A stretch of DNA of 64,000 bases from assembly GCF_963576545.1 (NCBI RefSeq), contig NC_083648.1:18585154-18649153 (forward strand), written 5' to 3'. The stretch comes from Limanda limanda (lineage: Eukaryota > Chordata > Actinopteri > Pleuronectiformes > Pleuronectidae). This document shows, piece after piece, positions 11,736-25,280 of this stretch (the first letter of the stretch is position 1; every line of letters begins with the position of its first letter). The notes beneath the pieces are model-generated. The model was not told where the DNA came from and made no database searches. It saw only the letters and a program-made list of their open reading frames with translations. The translations under genes were made by a program, and so were the position numbers.

Positions 11736-13177
11736 ATGTTAAACGTGCAGTAACCAAGTCAAGTTTTCAAAGCAGTAGATACTGGAACCAGGAAACAGAG
11801 GCAGACACCGTCATCGAGTCTCATCACCTGATCAGTTCACTCTTCTCACTACTGAGGGTTATTTGTAGCTGCTGTTGTCACCTTGAGTATCCTGGTAGTA
11901 ACCGTTAATAAGCTTACCTAACCTGGCACAACGCTCCACGAGCTGCTCCTGTGTGCTTCTTCTCAACCAGCTCCTTACATAAGGTGCCAGCCAGCCAGGG
12001 GTCAGAGGTCACAGAAGCTGGGATTAGCAAGGGAGGAGTGGACAGAGGAGAGCGCAAGGAGAAAGAACAGTGAGCCTGACGTTAATGTTACTATTGGACA
12101 GTGTGAATCAGGCACACAGGGGTATATGAAAAGTATTAAAAAAAACACACAACATCTCCATAGATAATGAAACTGAGAAAAGCACTTTGAGTGAAACAAA
12201 GAAAATAGTGAGCCCTAATATGTGACTACACAACCCCCCAGGTAGATTAGACAAAACTGATACATCTCCACACATGGAACAGGTTGTATGATATACATAA
12301 ATAGATTCAATTCAATGTGACAGAACACCATGGCATGACAAGTTCCTTTTGTGAGGACTGTACCTGCAGGAGACAGAGACAGGATTACTAGGCCCTGTAA
12401 ATCCTCTCCGACTGTGTGCAGCTCAATACCACCACCTACTGAAGGACACTACTGAAGGGCTCTGCTTTTCATTGCAGAGTAATCATACCAACTTATATTC
12501 CTCATCCTCATCATCATTATTTTATTATTATCACTATTATTAGTAGTAATAATACTACTATTAATTAACATAAGTTTACAGCTGTTGACTTTAAACAGTC
12601 TTTACAATGTTTCTACTGATGAAATGGGAATCGATTGGCAAGTTAAATTATTAGAATTTAATAAACAATAACTAATAATATTTTTTAATTAATTTCACTT
12701 AATTCAGGTAAGAATATCAATATCATCATCAACAAAATCTAGAAAAATACCATTCCTTTTATGGGCACTCTTTTTAGATCTTTTTGCAGATACTATATTG
12801 TATCTATATTATTATTTAGCATTATCTCTCAAAGCTGGTTGTAGCATGGGAATAAGTATACCTTTTAGTCAGGAAACATTATTATTATATAATTTTGTTT
12901 TAACATATTTTGGGGTTTTACAAGGCTTTGCATCTCCCTCACTGAGTCAGTGTAAATTGCAGAAGGCAGGAAACTGTGTTTTTTCAGTCGAAGCCACCAA
13001 CTTTTGGAATAGTTAACGTGTTGACTTAAGATACAAAAGTAATTATCTAACCAAGTTGCAAACGAAATTTATGATCACCTGTAATTATTTCACTTCAAAA
13101 AATGTAATTTACATGCATATTGTGGCTGACTGCTGCATCCTACTGCATACAGTGTTTTCATCATGGTTGGTTTTGAT

Positions 13178-13385
13178 ATTACCAGGTGTAGTTTTTTGTT
13201 GTTGTACAGTTATTTTGGATGGTATGCAGAATCCAGATTAATTATCCATAGATATTTCTAAATATATAGAATAGGTCATTTCATTTTACCTGGTTGCCTT
13301 GTTGGGCAACTGATACTACTTTGTTCACCATTTACAGTATTTTTGCCGGTTGATTAATGAGCAATGTCACTGTCAAATGAATGAA
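13178..13385 (+). repeat. Dispersed repeat family C, copy 2
   Basis: Same block order as 4990-5205: 'ttggatggtatgcagaat', 'tatccatagatattt', 'tggttgccttg', 'cagtattttt' and 'ggttgattaatgagc'. The copies share direction and are diverged. No ORF. Confidence 0.6.
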
Positions 13386-13918
13386 AAAATAAATATAAAC
13401 TGGGTGACAGAGTAGGGGAACAACATGCAATAGTGCCCGGAGCGTATGCACCCTCATGGTATGTGCACTAACCAGTCCCAGCATCAGTTCGCCCCTTTCT
13501 GAGAATCACTTGTAATCCTTAGAAAGAACCAGAGCAGTCCTGCTAATAGAAGCTAAAGCAACAAATACAGGCTAAATCTGTGTGTAAACAATGTTGACTA
13601 TACCTGGAGGACGAGTTGACCAAAAATGTTAATACACTATACCTTGCATCAGAAACATCACAGATTATAATGTCTGCCTGGCAACAGGACTCTTCATGGG
13701 CTGGCAGAGTGACGGCATCAGCGCAGGTCATGTTGGTGCTGTCGGCCGTGGTGAGCTGGTGTAACCTTGCTACCGCTCAGTGTCCTGCCTGGAGCTTTGC
13801 CTCCAGAGGACGGGAGGCTTCGTCAGCTTCGACAGATGATAATGAATTACTCAGCAACTTTAATCCACTTGTAAAAAAGGCAAGAGGTTTATCATTTTTG
13901 TAAAGGGGGAGAAAAAAG

Positions 13919-14061
13919 GTGCCTGGTTCGAATCCCATGGAATTTGGATATTCTCTCTGTGTGGGTTTTCTCTGGGTACCCCCACAGTCGCCCAATGTCA
14001 ACTGGGATTGGCTCCAGCTTCCCTCGGGACCCTAAACGGATAAGCGGTATAGATGATGAAG
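13919..14061 (-). repeat. Dispersed repeat family B, reverse-oriented fragment
   Basis: Reverse complement of the family at 3554-3805: it ends 'aaacggataagcggtataga' on the plus strand and includes 'tgtgtgggttttctc' and 'cggttcgaatcc'-like sequence at 13924-13934. The last element mimics a tRNA B box, but there is no A box or cloverleaf, so it is not a tRNA gene. Confidence 0.65.
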
Positions 14062-17000
14062 AGATTTTTACCAAAAGAACTACAATTAAAATGGAAAAAA
14101 TTGTATAAAAACAGAATATAAATCTATTGTAACAGATATATTTGCACTTAAAGCCTTAGTATAGCTAGGCTGGGTTGTCCTCATCACAGGCAACACCACA
14201 GATATTTTCTCACACCCTAATAATATATAGAGCACCACAGAATAATAGTTAGCTTTAATATACACAAGCTGAATTGATGCCATCGTGCTTAATAATGAAA
14301 GAATTAGGGTTAGTGCAAGAGTTCTCTCAGGGTTATGAAACGGTTCAAATGCCATCTTCTACGCCCTCACAAGGATCCAACATGGTGCAGAATACAGCCA
14401 TTGTTGCTGGCTGCTGTTTGTAAGACCACAGAACACTTTCCCCTGGAGGGAAGATGCAGCCGATCGGAGACTGCTTTCTCCCATGAATCCCTCGCTTGTT
14501 TCATCCTCCTCCGGTTGTATCAAGAAAAGTTAATATCAGTACATCGCTCCTTCCTTTTATAATTCTTTACTTGTACTAACTTGGCATGGATAAAATAGAC
14601 ATCAAGCTCCTGTGAATGGGGCGATTGTGAAGAGGAGAGTCATTTGAGTTCCAGCAATTATGGAAGAGGCTCCGAAAAAATGTTACAAAGACGGCAAAAA
14701 GAAAAAGTGAGGAAAAATGACACAGATAAATTTAGCTTTCCTTGAAGAAGAGTTTGGCCGAACAAAATCCATCTCTATGCTCAGCACTCTTCCCCTCGAG
14801 CACCTGTTTTTATGGAGCTGTTAACAAAGAGACATAAAGTGTTCACAGTGTCCTGACTTGTGGGTGTCAGCTGAGCCACAAAACAAAGAACTAGTGAAAT
14901 ACCATGCTCTTACATAAGACTGATCCAAAACATACACCAGTAATCAACAGCAGCAACAAGCTGGAGGTTCACACTGGTCTGAAGCTTGGATGTGGATATT
15001 TAGGCTGAGAAGACCACTTCTACTGCACTGCTGGGGGAAGGTGTTCTTTCTTTACGCCACTAGATGGCACAAAAACACTTCCATCGCACACATGAACAGC
15101 ATCTTCCAGTCACAGTGAGTCAAAGATGAACATAAAGCTCTCGAGTCCCTTCTACATTTCCCTACTACTGATGAAAATGTCATGTGACAGTGAAAGCTCC
15201 AGTGTTGCAGTTTGTGTGTGTGCAGGTGTGATGGACGGCCGTGACCAACTGGATGTGCCAGTGAAGGTGTGTCGGCGGCCTCTAACTGTGGAGCAGGAGG
15301 TGGCAGTGTTATACGCCGCCACTGAATAGACCAATTGTCTCTGGGCAGAAAAGGCTGAACACTGAGAAATGTGGCGAAGGGAAAAAAGGAGCAAGGAGGA
15401 TGATGTAATCCTTTAAAGGGACATTGACACAAAAAAAAAAAAAAACACATGGCAACAATAGATACAAAGCTGCAGTGGAGCTGAGATGAGCATTGAGACG
15501 TGTGCATGTCGATGACGATGTAGGGCTGCAAGTGACAATGGTTTTGTCCAATGAAACAATCTGAATATAGTCATACGTGCCCATTTGTGTTCATCCGAGG
15601 CCGAGAGAAGCTTCTTCACATTGCTTGGTTTGTCGGACTTGCAGATCAAACCATACAGACATTACATTTACAATGACATGCACATGTTTTGCTTGACACA
15701 CGGCCTTTAACAATCACTTGACTGTGCAATTTTCTTTGCATAACATTTGCATATATTTTGTGTGTTTGTATTTGCAGATTTTTACACCAATGGAAGTGAT
15801 GGTGATGGCAGCACACTTGGAAGCCCCCCCATGGGTAACGAGAAGTGTATGTTCTGTTTGTCCCAGTCTTCACTTTATTGACACTTGATTTTAACCGGCA
15901 TGCTTGTGCAGAGATCGTGTTGTTTTGTTTTTGTGTGTCTTTCTAAATCTCCCTGTAGTGAAATGGAAAATGTTGTTGAATCATTGAATCAATAAAAAAA
16001 TGTTGTCACTAAAAAAACAATTACTTGAGTATCCACAGTTGCTGATTAATTTTCTCTTAAAGAGTCAAGCCATTGTTTCAGCTCTATAATCAGTCGTGTG
16101 TTTATGTGTCTGCGGCTGTAACACAATAAATCTGTGAATGCACGTGGGAATGTGACGGGGATTTTGGCAAATTACGGGCAACGGGCCACGCTGCACCATT
16201 ATTAAAAATCTTAATGTCCTGAAAATGATAGCCGTGAAGTTATGGATGTTAACGTGTCATTCAATCTTATAGATTCAGTGGCTCACAGCTGTTAGACATA
16301 GCTGGATGCATGAATCATATGTACTGAGTCACCCACCAGTCAATAAACAAAAGACATCAGGGGGAGACTGACAGGACATTCAATACAGAAAAACAGAAAA
16401 AATATCTAACTTTATAGGACTTACAACGTATTTTGAAGTCAAATTCAGATTCTTTCAGAGAACAGATGCACCCCTTCTGCTAACTGCTCTCAGGTTGTGG
16501 GAGCTGTGGCCTCATCTGAAACGAGTTTTCATAACATTCGAGCAACACCATGTGACGTACAAACCAGTTTTTTATGAGCTTATTCCTAGAAAATGTCCTA
16601 TATTTAGAATGAGAGACATAAATCTCATATGTGTGTACAATCTTTGTCCTTTTTCACACAATATTTACAAGGAAACATGTAGCATAACGTGTTCAATTAT
16701 TTGAATATATTTTTATCAGAAATGTTAAAAAATATATGCTCGGTTCAGTGCACACTAGATAACATACATAAAGCGTTTAGAGAAATCTATATTATACTGT
16801 ACGATGCAGCTTATCAAATAAATAAATAAAGAGGCAGTCTGCGGCGGCCAACTGGCATGTGTGCTACCCATGAAATAGATTAAGGGTGTGGTGCAACAGT
16901 TATAATGGGTAAAATATTACAAATCTTAATAGGCTTCAATTACAGAGCCTCATGCTGCCAGTTAAAAACACATTTTACGAGCTCCTTGTTTAGTGAACGT

Positions 17001-18334
17001 ACGACGAATGATCAAAATTTGAGTCTCAATGATTTCACGAACCTGATTATACACGGAGCAAAAACATTTTGCACCGTAAAATATCCGAGGCCCAGGATCT
17101 GCCTTGTTTGCATATGACCTCAGCTACAACGCCTTAGGCTAAACAGAAACACCATCCATTATGAGGAGTGGTTAACCAGCTCTCTCCCAAATTACAGTGA
17201 CTCTGGGTTCCCATTTTACTGATTTAGCGGTTGTGTGGTTCCCCATCTCATGTTACTGACTGTTATAGTGAGACGCACTCACGCAGGCCATCCTCCCCTT
17301 GTAAAAAGTGAGCAGAAGCATTTGTTGGCCATTTAACAGGCACCAAGCAGGCACCAAGTAAAACACAATTAAAGATCCGTGACGAGACTTTGTTTTCTTT
17401 ATTCTGCAGAGGCTCATTCGTGTTTTTAAAATAATACTGGAGCTTGATTATACTAGTTTAGATTGACCGGTGGTGTTACACTGTTACTTCACAAACGCGG
17501 CCCCAGGCTTCTCGGTTGAGATTTAACCACATCCTCCGACAAATGCAGGGGGAACATTTTACCACCCTGACCGAGAGGCCACTGCACAAGGTTTTCAACC
17601 GAACCGGAACATTCCCTGAGCATGTAGTATTACAGCAGCGGCTGAACCTCCATCTAAATCCTTGCTCAAAGCTGCAAGTGACAGGTCACCAGTCCCGCTG
17701 CAGAACTGGCAGCTGCGGAGATGGAAGTATCCAGATACTATAACAGCCTGTCTGTAGAGCTGACCCTGCTCTTAACCTGCTGGCACACCTCCTCTCTTCA
17801 CCCCCTGAACCCCACTGCCGAACTCCAGGCCAATCGGTGCTAACTCTTCAACACCAGCTCTGTTTTAATACTGATCTTTGACCTCTCGGGCTAAAGATAA
17901 GCTTTGTTCTGGAGCTACAAACACGTTCTCTTGTAATATTTTTTGCTAGAGAACATGTGCAGTATCTGGGCCTCGAGAGAGCCAAAGTAGAAATATGTTT
18001 GTCCCTGCTAAACAGTTTAGTTAAACGGTGAAAGAGCCCAGACTTATGAGACTTATGAAAGGAACAAGCTTTGTCTGAAGTGTGAATGGCTGCAGTACTA
18101 TTTCCCTCTCTCTCTCTCTCTCTCTCTCCCACCCTCCTGCCAGCTCTAGTCAAGGGATTTTCCTTCCCACCATCTCGGGCTGGAACACTATTTCCGGATT
18201 GTGTCGTTCATTTACTTAGTTCGCAGAGCACTTGGGAATGAGAGGCCATGGAAAACTGAGTGTGGCAATGTGGCTAGAGTTGTGGGGAGGGAAAGACAGA
18301 GAAATGGAGAGAGGTGTGTGGGTGTGTATACTTG

Positions 18335-18546
18335 TACTTCCGTCTTTGTGAGGACCAATTTGAGTTATAGACTTGACAGAGTGCGGACATTTTGACTTTT
18401 CGAAGGGCCGTTTCAGGGTCACACATGTTTTTAAGGCTCAGGTTGAAATAGGTTTGAGGTTAGACATTTAGTTGTGATGGTTTGCATTTGGGCGAGGGGC
18501 TGGTGAATGCATCATGTCAGTCAGCGTCCCCACAAAGACAGAAGTA
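18335..18546. mobile_element. 212-bp MITE-like element with 21-bp terminal inverted repeats
   Basis: The left end TACTTCCGTCTTTGTGAGGA (18335 onward) and the reverse complement of the right end, TACTTCTGTCTTTGTGGGGA, match at 19 of 21 positions counting the final C. The interior is short, non-coding and contains 'gaggttagacatttagttgt'. The size and inverted ends fit a non-autonomous DNA transposon. No clear target-site duplication is visible, so the superfamily is left open. I recall many similar elements in teleost genomes. Confidence 0.75.
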
Positions 18547-21500
18547 TGGCTGTGTGTTTTAGTGTGTGTTTTAGTGTGTATGAGCGATGGAGAGAGAGCG
18601 AGACAGAGCTGGAGGGAGCTGGATCGTCCAAGACAAGCCCAAGCAACGGCCTTTACTAAAATAGCACAGGCAAGAATCTCTGTGGGTAACATAAATTTGA
18701 GCATGATGAGTGTAATCAAACTGAGAGGGGTTAGACATGCAACATAAACTATCTCCATGACCATGCGATGTTGAGGATTCCTTTGTCACAACTGTGTGTT
18801 TGCCTCCCTCTCTGCCACTCTGTTTGTTTATCTGGCCGTCCCTGCATCTCACAGAACATCCCATTACACTACTACGTCTCTTCAGTTAAAACCTAGGCAC
18901 AGGCTGTCACTGACCTGTTGAGCTTTTGACATTTCCTGTGTTGATAAAAGCTAACCCCCTGTGACAGGTGTAATTGTCAAACAAAGGTGGTCATACAAGC
19001 TTAAGAGGCCTTTGACCTTCAGGCAGCCTGCTCTATCCTTGTTAGATGACCAAACAGGATTGAATCCAGTCTCTAAGCTCATCTTTGTCTTGACTGCAGT
19101 GGGCTTAACAGGAAGAGTGGGGCAACAAGAACCAGGTCCGTCTGAGCTGCTCAATATGCCACTGTATTTCCTCTGTGGTACTGTTTACTTGACCCTTTAA
19201 AGGTCAAGACAAAGGTCATCATATTCATCTGCAGGTGTTTTTGCTTCAACACACTTGAAAGTGTTGGTGCTGACAATACTGAGTTCAAGTTATAACAACA
19301 AACATGTGACACTGTACTTAAGCCCAGCAGTGCTTTGAGCTAAGTGGTAATGTGCATATGCTAACATGACAATGTCAATATGCCAATGTTAAACAGGAGC
19401 CAGGTTTCACTTAGTTCAGTGTGTTCACATTTATGAATAGTAACATTTAAGCTGCGCTCAGACATGATTGTCCTGCAAGCCTCCTAGTAAAATGTGAGAA
19501 GACAGTAGGAAAATGTCGAGTTGGCGTGTTGATGACGTTTTTCAAAATGACACACAACTGAAAAAGGCAAATGGTATACAAATATCTCAGGATGACAAAG
19601 AGGAGTCATACATGTAGAAGACGCCAACAAGGATGTCAAATTGGAAGAAGTTTCGAGATCTTTTGACGACAAAGGCCAACACCGGGGTTGATTGGCTGCG
19701 AACAGAAATACGTGATTTCCCGGCGGAATTCACTTATATTTCTTGCCTCATTCATGCTCCACCCAGTCACCACCTCTCGTCTGAAGATTTTCCTGTTGTT
19801 GTAAAATGACGAAGACAATCACCTGCTTCGTTCTTCATAGGTGAAACGCAAAGAGACATAAATTCTTGAAAATGTACTGAAAAAAACGATTCCATTTGAA
19901 TTTAGTTTTCTTACAGACATCATGGTCCCTCAGGATGAATTATAATTTTCTTTTGACTCATTTCAAACCATCACTATCATCAATGTTTTTCAAATACTTG
20001 GTTTATGCTTATGCGGGTGGTTAAGGTAAGCATTACATCTGCTTTACACCCACATGTTAGCATGAAGATAAAAATGCAAAATAACAGCCAACCCGTAGTT
20101 TCATTTCATCTCTAGCTTGTTGCTCCTTAAACTTTAAGGAACTTTATGGAAGTAAATTGCTGGAGCTCCTCTTGGGAATGACTAAAGTCTATTCAAATAA
20201 ACCCTCCACAGGGAAAAACATGTGTTCACAAAGCTGAGTTTGCACAGACACACACACAGATGTCTCCACATCTCTATGGTGTCCCACACATGTACCATGT
20301 ACCAATGTGGTGAGGCATAAAAACACAAAGTAGCCCGTTAAAATGGGTGAGAAAATTGGAGTTTCTTAACCGACTTCCCCTAATTTCTTCGTTAAATTGT
20401 CTCAGGCTGCAATAAAACAGAGATTCAGCTTCTTTTTTTTTTGTTCCATGTTTCAGTGGGTTATTATTTTATTATAGTATACTAATGAATTAATGTAGTT
20501 GTCTATAGTGTTGCATGGTATTTATATAGTTGAATAGTATATATATATGAATAAAGAAAATTTAGAATTATTATACTTTGTCATAAAACTTGAACAACCA
20601 GCTTTAGTCATACTGTATAGTCCTACAAAAAAAAGACAAAACAGCAAAAAAAAATAACCACTGGGTCACAAGAATCAGATAAGATAAGCAGCGCCTGTGG
20701 CATTTCCTCAGGTCACCATGACAATTTCAGATTTTGCAGTCAGCAGTTTTTTTTACAGCTCAGTCGTTCCCCACGCAGAATTGACAGTGAAAAGGCCACG
20801 GCGTGCAAATGTGAAGTGGAAAGATGAACTTATAGAAGTTCAATGTTATGACAACAAATGCAATCAGTATTTTGGAACAAGGCTTGCTTTAAGTTGTTTT
20901 AATAATGAATGTGTGTAGGAGGGTTATGTGCCACAAATCACCAGAGAGAAGATTAGAGATTCAAGAGAACAGAGTGAGTCTTGTTGGTTTTACTTATTCT
21001 GCTCTTTCCTGTCAGAAGATGTTCTGTTCTTGTGACACTTTCTTCCCAAATCTGAGTCAACTATTTTACTATTCAGAGGTAGTTTGATTTTATATCCAGT
21101 CAAATTAGGATGCAAATTAAAGTCCAACAGATTACGGCCTCCTAAACCTTTCTGGACGCTCCCACCTCTGACCTTAAAGCACCAAGCTAAATCCCAAAGT
21201 ATGACGCAGAAAATGAGTTAACTTGATCTCCTGGCTCAAGGTTGTCTCATTTACACAGGTCAGCGATGCCACTATTGTTTGTGCAGGAGTTGTGTAATCC
21301 TAGATGCTTTCGTCCTATCCTCTTATTGTTATGGCTCCTCACCGAGTGCTTAACACATGCTGAAATAACTTCCTTAAGACCTATGTAAGCAAATACCACT
21401 TTAAGTATTTGTATGACCATACATGAGCCAGTGCATGTGTGTTTGTGTGTGTGTGTGTGTGGGGGGGGGGTCTTTTTGCGTGCAGGACAGGGGTGGTTTG

Positions 21501-24500
21501 TTTTGTCAGCAAAATGTCAATCTGTCTTTGCAAGGTTATCCCATATGATCTCCCTAAATACACAGGGCTTGGTTGTCCATCTGGTTGGCAGTTGAGAGCT
21601 CACCCTCTCACACCCCACCCCCCCATTAACACCCACCAGTGCTAGTCCAGGTCTGGAGGTCCTGCCTCCCACTGAGAGGATATGAAAAGGCAGACAAAGC
21701 TTTCCATTCTCTTCTTTTTACTGTCAGATTTTTGGATCAGTGTAATCCTCAAATGGCTGCAACACGTGTACAGCGGTTTGGTTGCTCCCTAACAACTGAC
21801 TTGACAACTAAACAACGGCAATGGCTCGGACTGGAAAGGGACACTCTGAAGAATATTGAGCATCCAGAAAATATCCAGACTCTATTATGCGCGCGAACAC
21901 AAACACGCACACTCACATTCACACATACCCACAGCCAGGCAACCACTCCACATCCAAAAGTCCAAAAAGCCAGATCTGTCCCCTGTCCAAACTGCCTTGG
22001 GCTTACCTAAGCTATTCAGCGTGTGCAAATGAAAGATGTGTCTTGGAACAGTGCAAGCCTCTAAAGCAGAGAAGCACTAGCCTCGTGCATGGATATATAC
22101 ACAGCAGCCCTCTGGACAAGTTTGGCACCCACACCGGCAACTTTGGGCCAAAACTCATGTTGCGTGCTAACTCTCTCCCTCCCCCATCCCCTCATGCTAT
22201 CCCGCTCTGCAATTATATGCTATGCTCCCACCCAAACATGCAAGAATAGGCCTTCACAGTCAACAGACAGACCGAGTCATTCTGTCCTCAAACCATGACA
22301 TCATGACCATTTGACTTTAGCGTGAAATGCAAGCTCAATTTAGCTTTGTCAGGAAGAAAAAAAAAGTGGTGTGTTTTACACTGGCAGAGCACTGCAGTGT
22401 TGTGAACAATAACCTCATGCTGTTCTGAGAAGGCCCAGCTAATTTATTCTATTGAATATCTCATGAGGAATATTTGACTCGTGACAATCACTTCAAAAAA
22501 TGCAATCATGTATTTTGTCTCGCTATCTCATTGCAGACAATGTCATAATATTTATTGATGCTTTTATTGAACAAAACTTTTAAAAAACAAATCTTTGAGA
22601 ACAGGGGTTTCATATAGAGGCCCTGAATAAGAAAACTTAAACATACAACATGTAACTTGGGCTGCTAGGGGTCTCTGCATCAAAATAATAATAAAAGACC
22701 TAGTTTGATGGCGTCGTGAAGCAGCATAGGATCATGGAAGTTGTTGTCTTTACCACCATTACCAATAAAAATCTACATTACCCATCTTAGGCGCAAATCA
22801 TGTTAACGGATGAGGTAATGCATATAAGTTTTTGTCATGTTAGGCAGCAGAGCAATAAACAAGTGGGATACATTACAAGTGGAGGTACAAACTGACTGAA
22901 TAACTGTAAGTGTGCTTTTCCCTCCTCATAAGTAAAGCCACAGGTAAAGCTGAACACCAGACAGTTAAAAGGCGACCAAAATGAAAGTTACCGTTAATAA
23001 ATTAAGGGATTTATCTGGGTTTGAGCATTGTGGGGAAAAGTTTGGATAATGTAGTACACAAGTCAGCAATTATGTAACATATCTAAGTCTAACATAGGTC
23101 TAGTCATTTTTAGACAATTAAATCAAGAATTGTAACACATTACATCTTTAAAATCAAATTGGATAATTTGACTGTAAAATGATCAAAACATTATTATCAC
23201 AACTTATAGCAGAGTAATGTAGAAACAAGTCACCAACTTTGGTCCAGATGACTATGAGTGGCCTCCAGTTTCCTAAGTTACATATAGGCTGAGAGGCATC
23301 TATCAAACTGCTGACAGCTATTGTGTGAAGCACACCTCATTTTCAAAATCTGCCTCGCAACAGAGTCCTCTCCTCTGTCCTTGCGGCTCTGGGAGGGGTT
23401 CTTAATAGTAAGTGAGTGCCTGCGTGTGCGTGCGTGTGTGCATGTGTATATATGACAGAACCAAACCAATGACAGGCACCTTAGCCCAGCCCTCGCAACA
23501 AAAAGAGGGCTGGTGGATTTCACTGCAGCCCCACTTGCTCTCCCACACGCTCATAAATAACCATACTGAGTCTCGGCCCTGGCCAGGAGGAGAAGAAGGG
23601 AGAGAAAAGAGCCATTTAGTCAGCTCCTCTCCTCTCAGGCCTTCCAACTGACCTTTTCCAAGGGACAATCCGTCCAACCACAACTCCATACTCTGACTCC
23701 CCCCCACCCCTGCCCCCTGCTCGCTCCACGCTGACACTAACCTGACTCGTCCCAACACTGGTGCTGTGGAAAGAAGCCACTTAGCAGACTTGGGTCATTG
23801 TAAGGGAGCGTTTAAGACCTAGAAGGCATAAAGCTCTCAGTCCCAGAGCATGTGAGATGGCAGCCGGGGTCAGAGGTGAAGGTCACAATATGGGAGGAGG
23901 GGAATAAATCCTGTAGCATGAGCGACAATGGCTGCAATTCCCACTGACAATGATGCCATTGTGGGCTATGGGTTGCTTAGTGTGTCCTGGAGCTGTGCCT
24001 AATAGAGTTATAGTGCTGATGTGATGGCTGTGTAGCTGAGGAGAGTAGTGTCCTTTTATATAAAGGGCGCAACTGCAGAGGACCTAAAAGAGGTCTCAGC
24101 TTCTCACTTTTGCTTTGCATGAAGCCTGGGATTGTGTGAGTGTGTGTGTGTGTAGTGTGTGAAAGAGAGAGAGAGAGAGAGAGAGGTTACTAGCTTAACT
24201 TCACCAAGCTTCAAGCCATGAATCCTTTGCTCGCTGACACACATGACTCGGCTCTGGAAAGAGTCAGAGTTGACACGATGAATCCCACAAGTCAAGTCGC
24301 TGACTGCAACATGACTTTTCTATTTGTGAACGTATTAAGTCACACTGTATGTAGAACAATACAGTTACTGTCTTCAGAACAATTGGGAATTTCACATTTC
24401 TTCACCGTGAGTAGGAGCTGAGTGATAAGTGGGATTTTTAATAATCTAATAATTTGTTTAAAGTATTTTTTAAGTGAAAATACTCATTGATTCTGCTTTA

Positions 24501-24619
24501 TCGAATTAATTTAAAGTTTGTTTAAATTGAGTAGCATTGGTATGTGCACTGTTGGATGAAATAAGAAATGTTAGGACGCCACTTAACTTTGACATGCATT
24601 CTTTTTTTAATTATTTTTT

Positions 24620-25280
24620 ACTCACTTGACCATTAAAGCTGGGTTGGTAATCCTGAAAAAGATAAAAGGAACAGACTTTCATTGACCTACTTGTCAAAGC
24701 TACACCCCCAAAACACATGGACGTGCTCTACCTGCCAACTGCTAGAAGCCGACTTTTCTAGCTATGGGTGCACCCAGGCAGGCAGGTCAGTTAGTGACAG
24801 ACAAGTGGGCCTGCCAATCATTTCATTTAGTCCAAATAAAATGTGTGGTGGTTTTTATTACAGTCTGGATACATCGTCTGCCACGGATACACATTGGGTC
24901 CAAACTATTCCTGAGTTTTAGGAATAGTTTCGGCTACCAGTGTAGAATGCAACATGGACAATCTATTACAAGCGTTGCTTGCCCTGTTGTCTTTGCTTAC
25001 AGCTGCTTTGCAGTTAAATTCTATATTTTATAATGCATTATATCAGCTTACATGCATAGGAGTGAAGCTATTATTCGAGCAATCTGCAACCGTTACCATG
25101 TCGCATGCCTTCCTGTTCACACAGGCAGGCACATGCCCAGTGTACATGAGTGGTCACCTGATATGCGCTTTCATGGAGTGTAAGTTTGGATGGGGATTAG
25201 AACTGATCAGAAATCAGAGCGCTTGTGTGGACAGAAATTGTGTTAGTTTAAAAACGGCACGGTACTATGGATGTGGCGTT
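24620..25280 (+). repeat. Possible interspersed repeat
   Basis: The block starts with 'taaagctgggttggtaatc' (24637), a phrase I remember as recurrent in teleost intergenic DNA, and continues to the 'cggcacggtactatggatgt' segment near 25256. No second copy is present in the window and there is no ORF of note, so this rests on recollection. Confidence 0.35.

Noticed and set aside
13920..13935. tRNA-like B box (ggttcgaatcc)
   Set aside because: Part of the reverse family B repeat; no A box, acceptor stem or cloverleaf.
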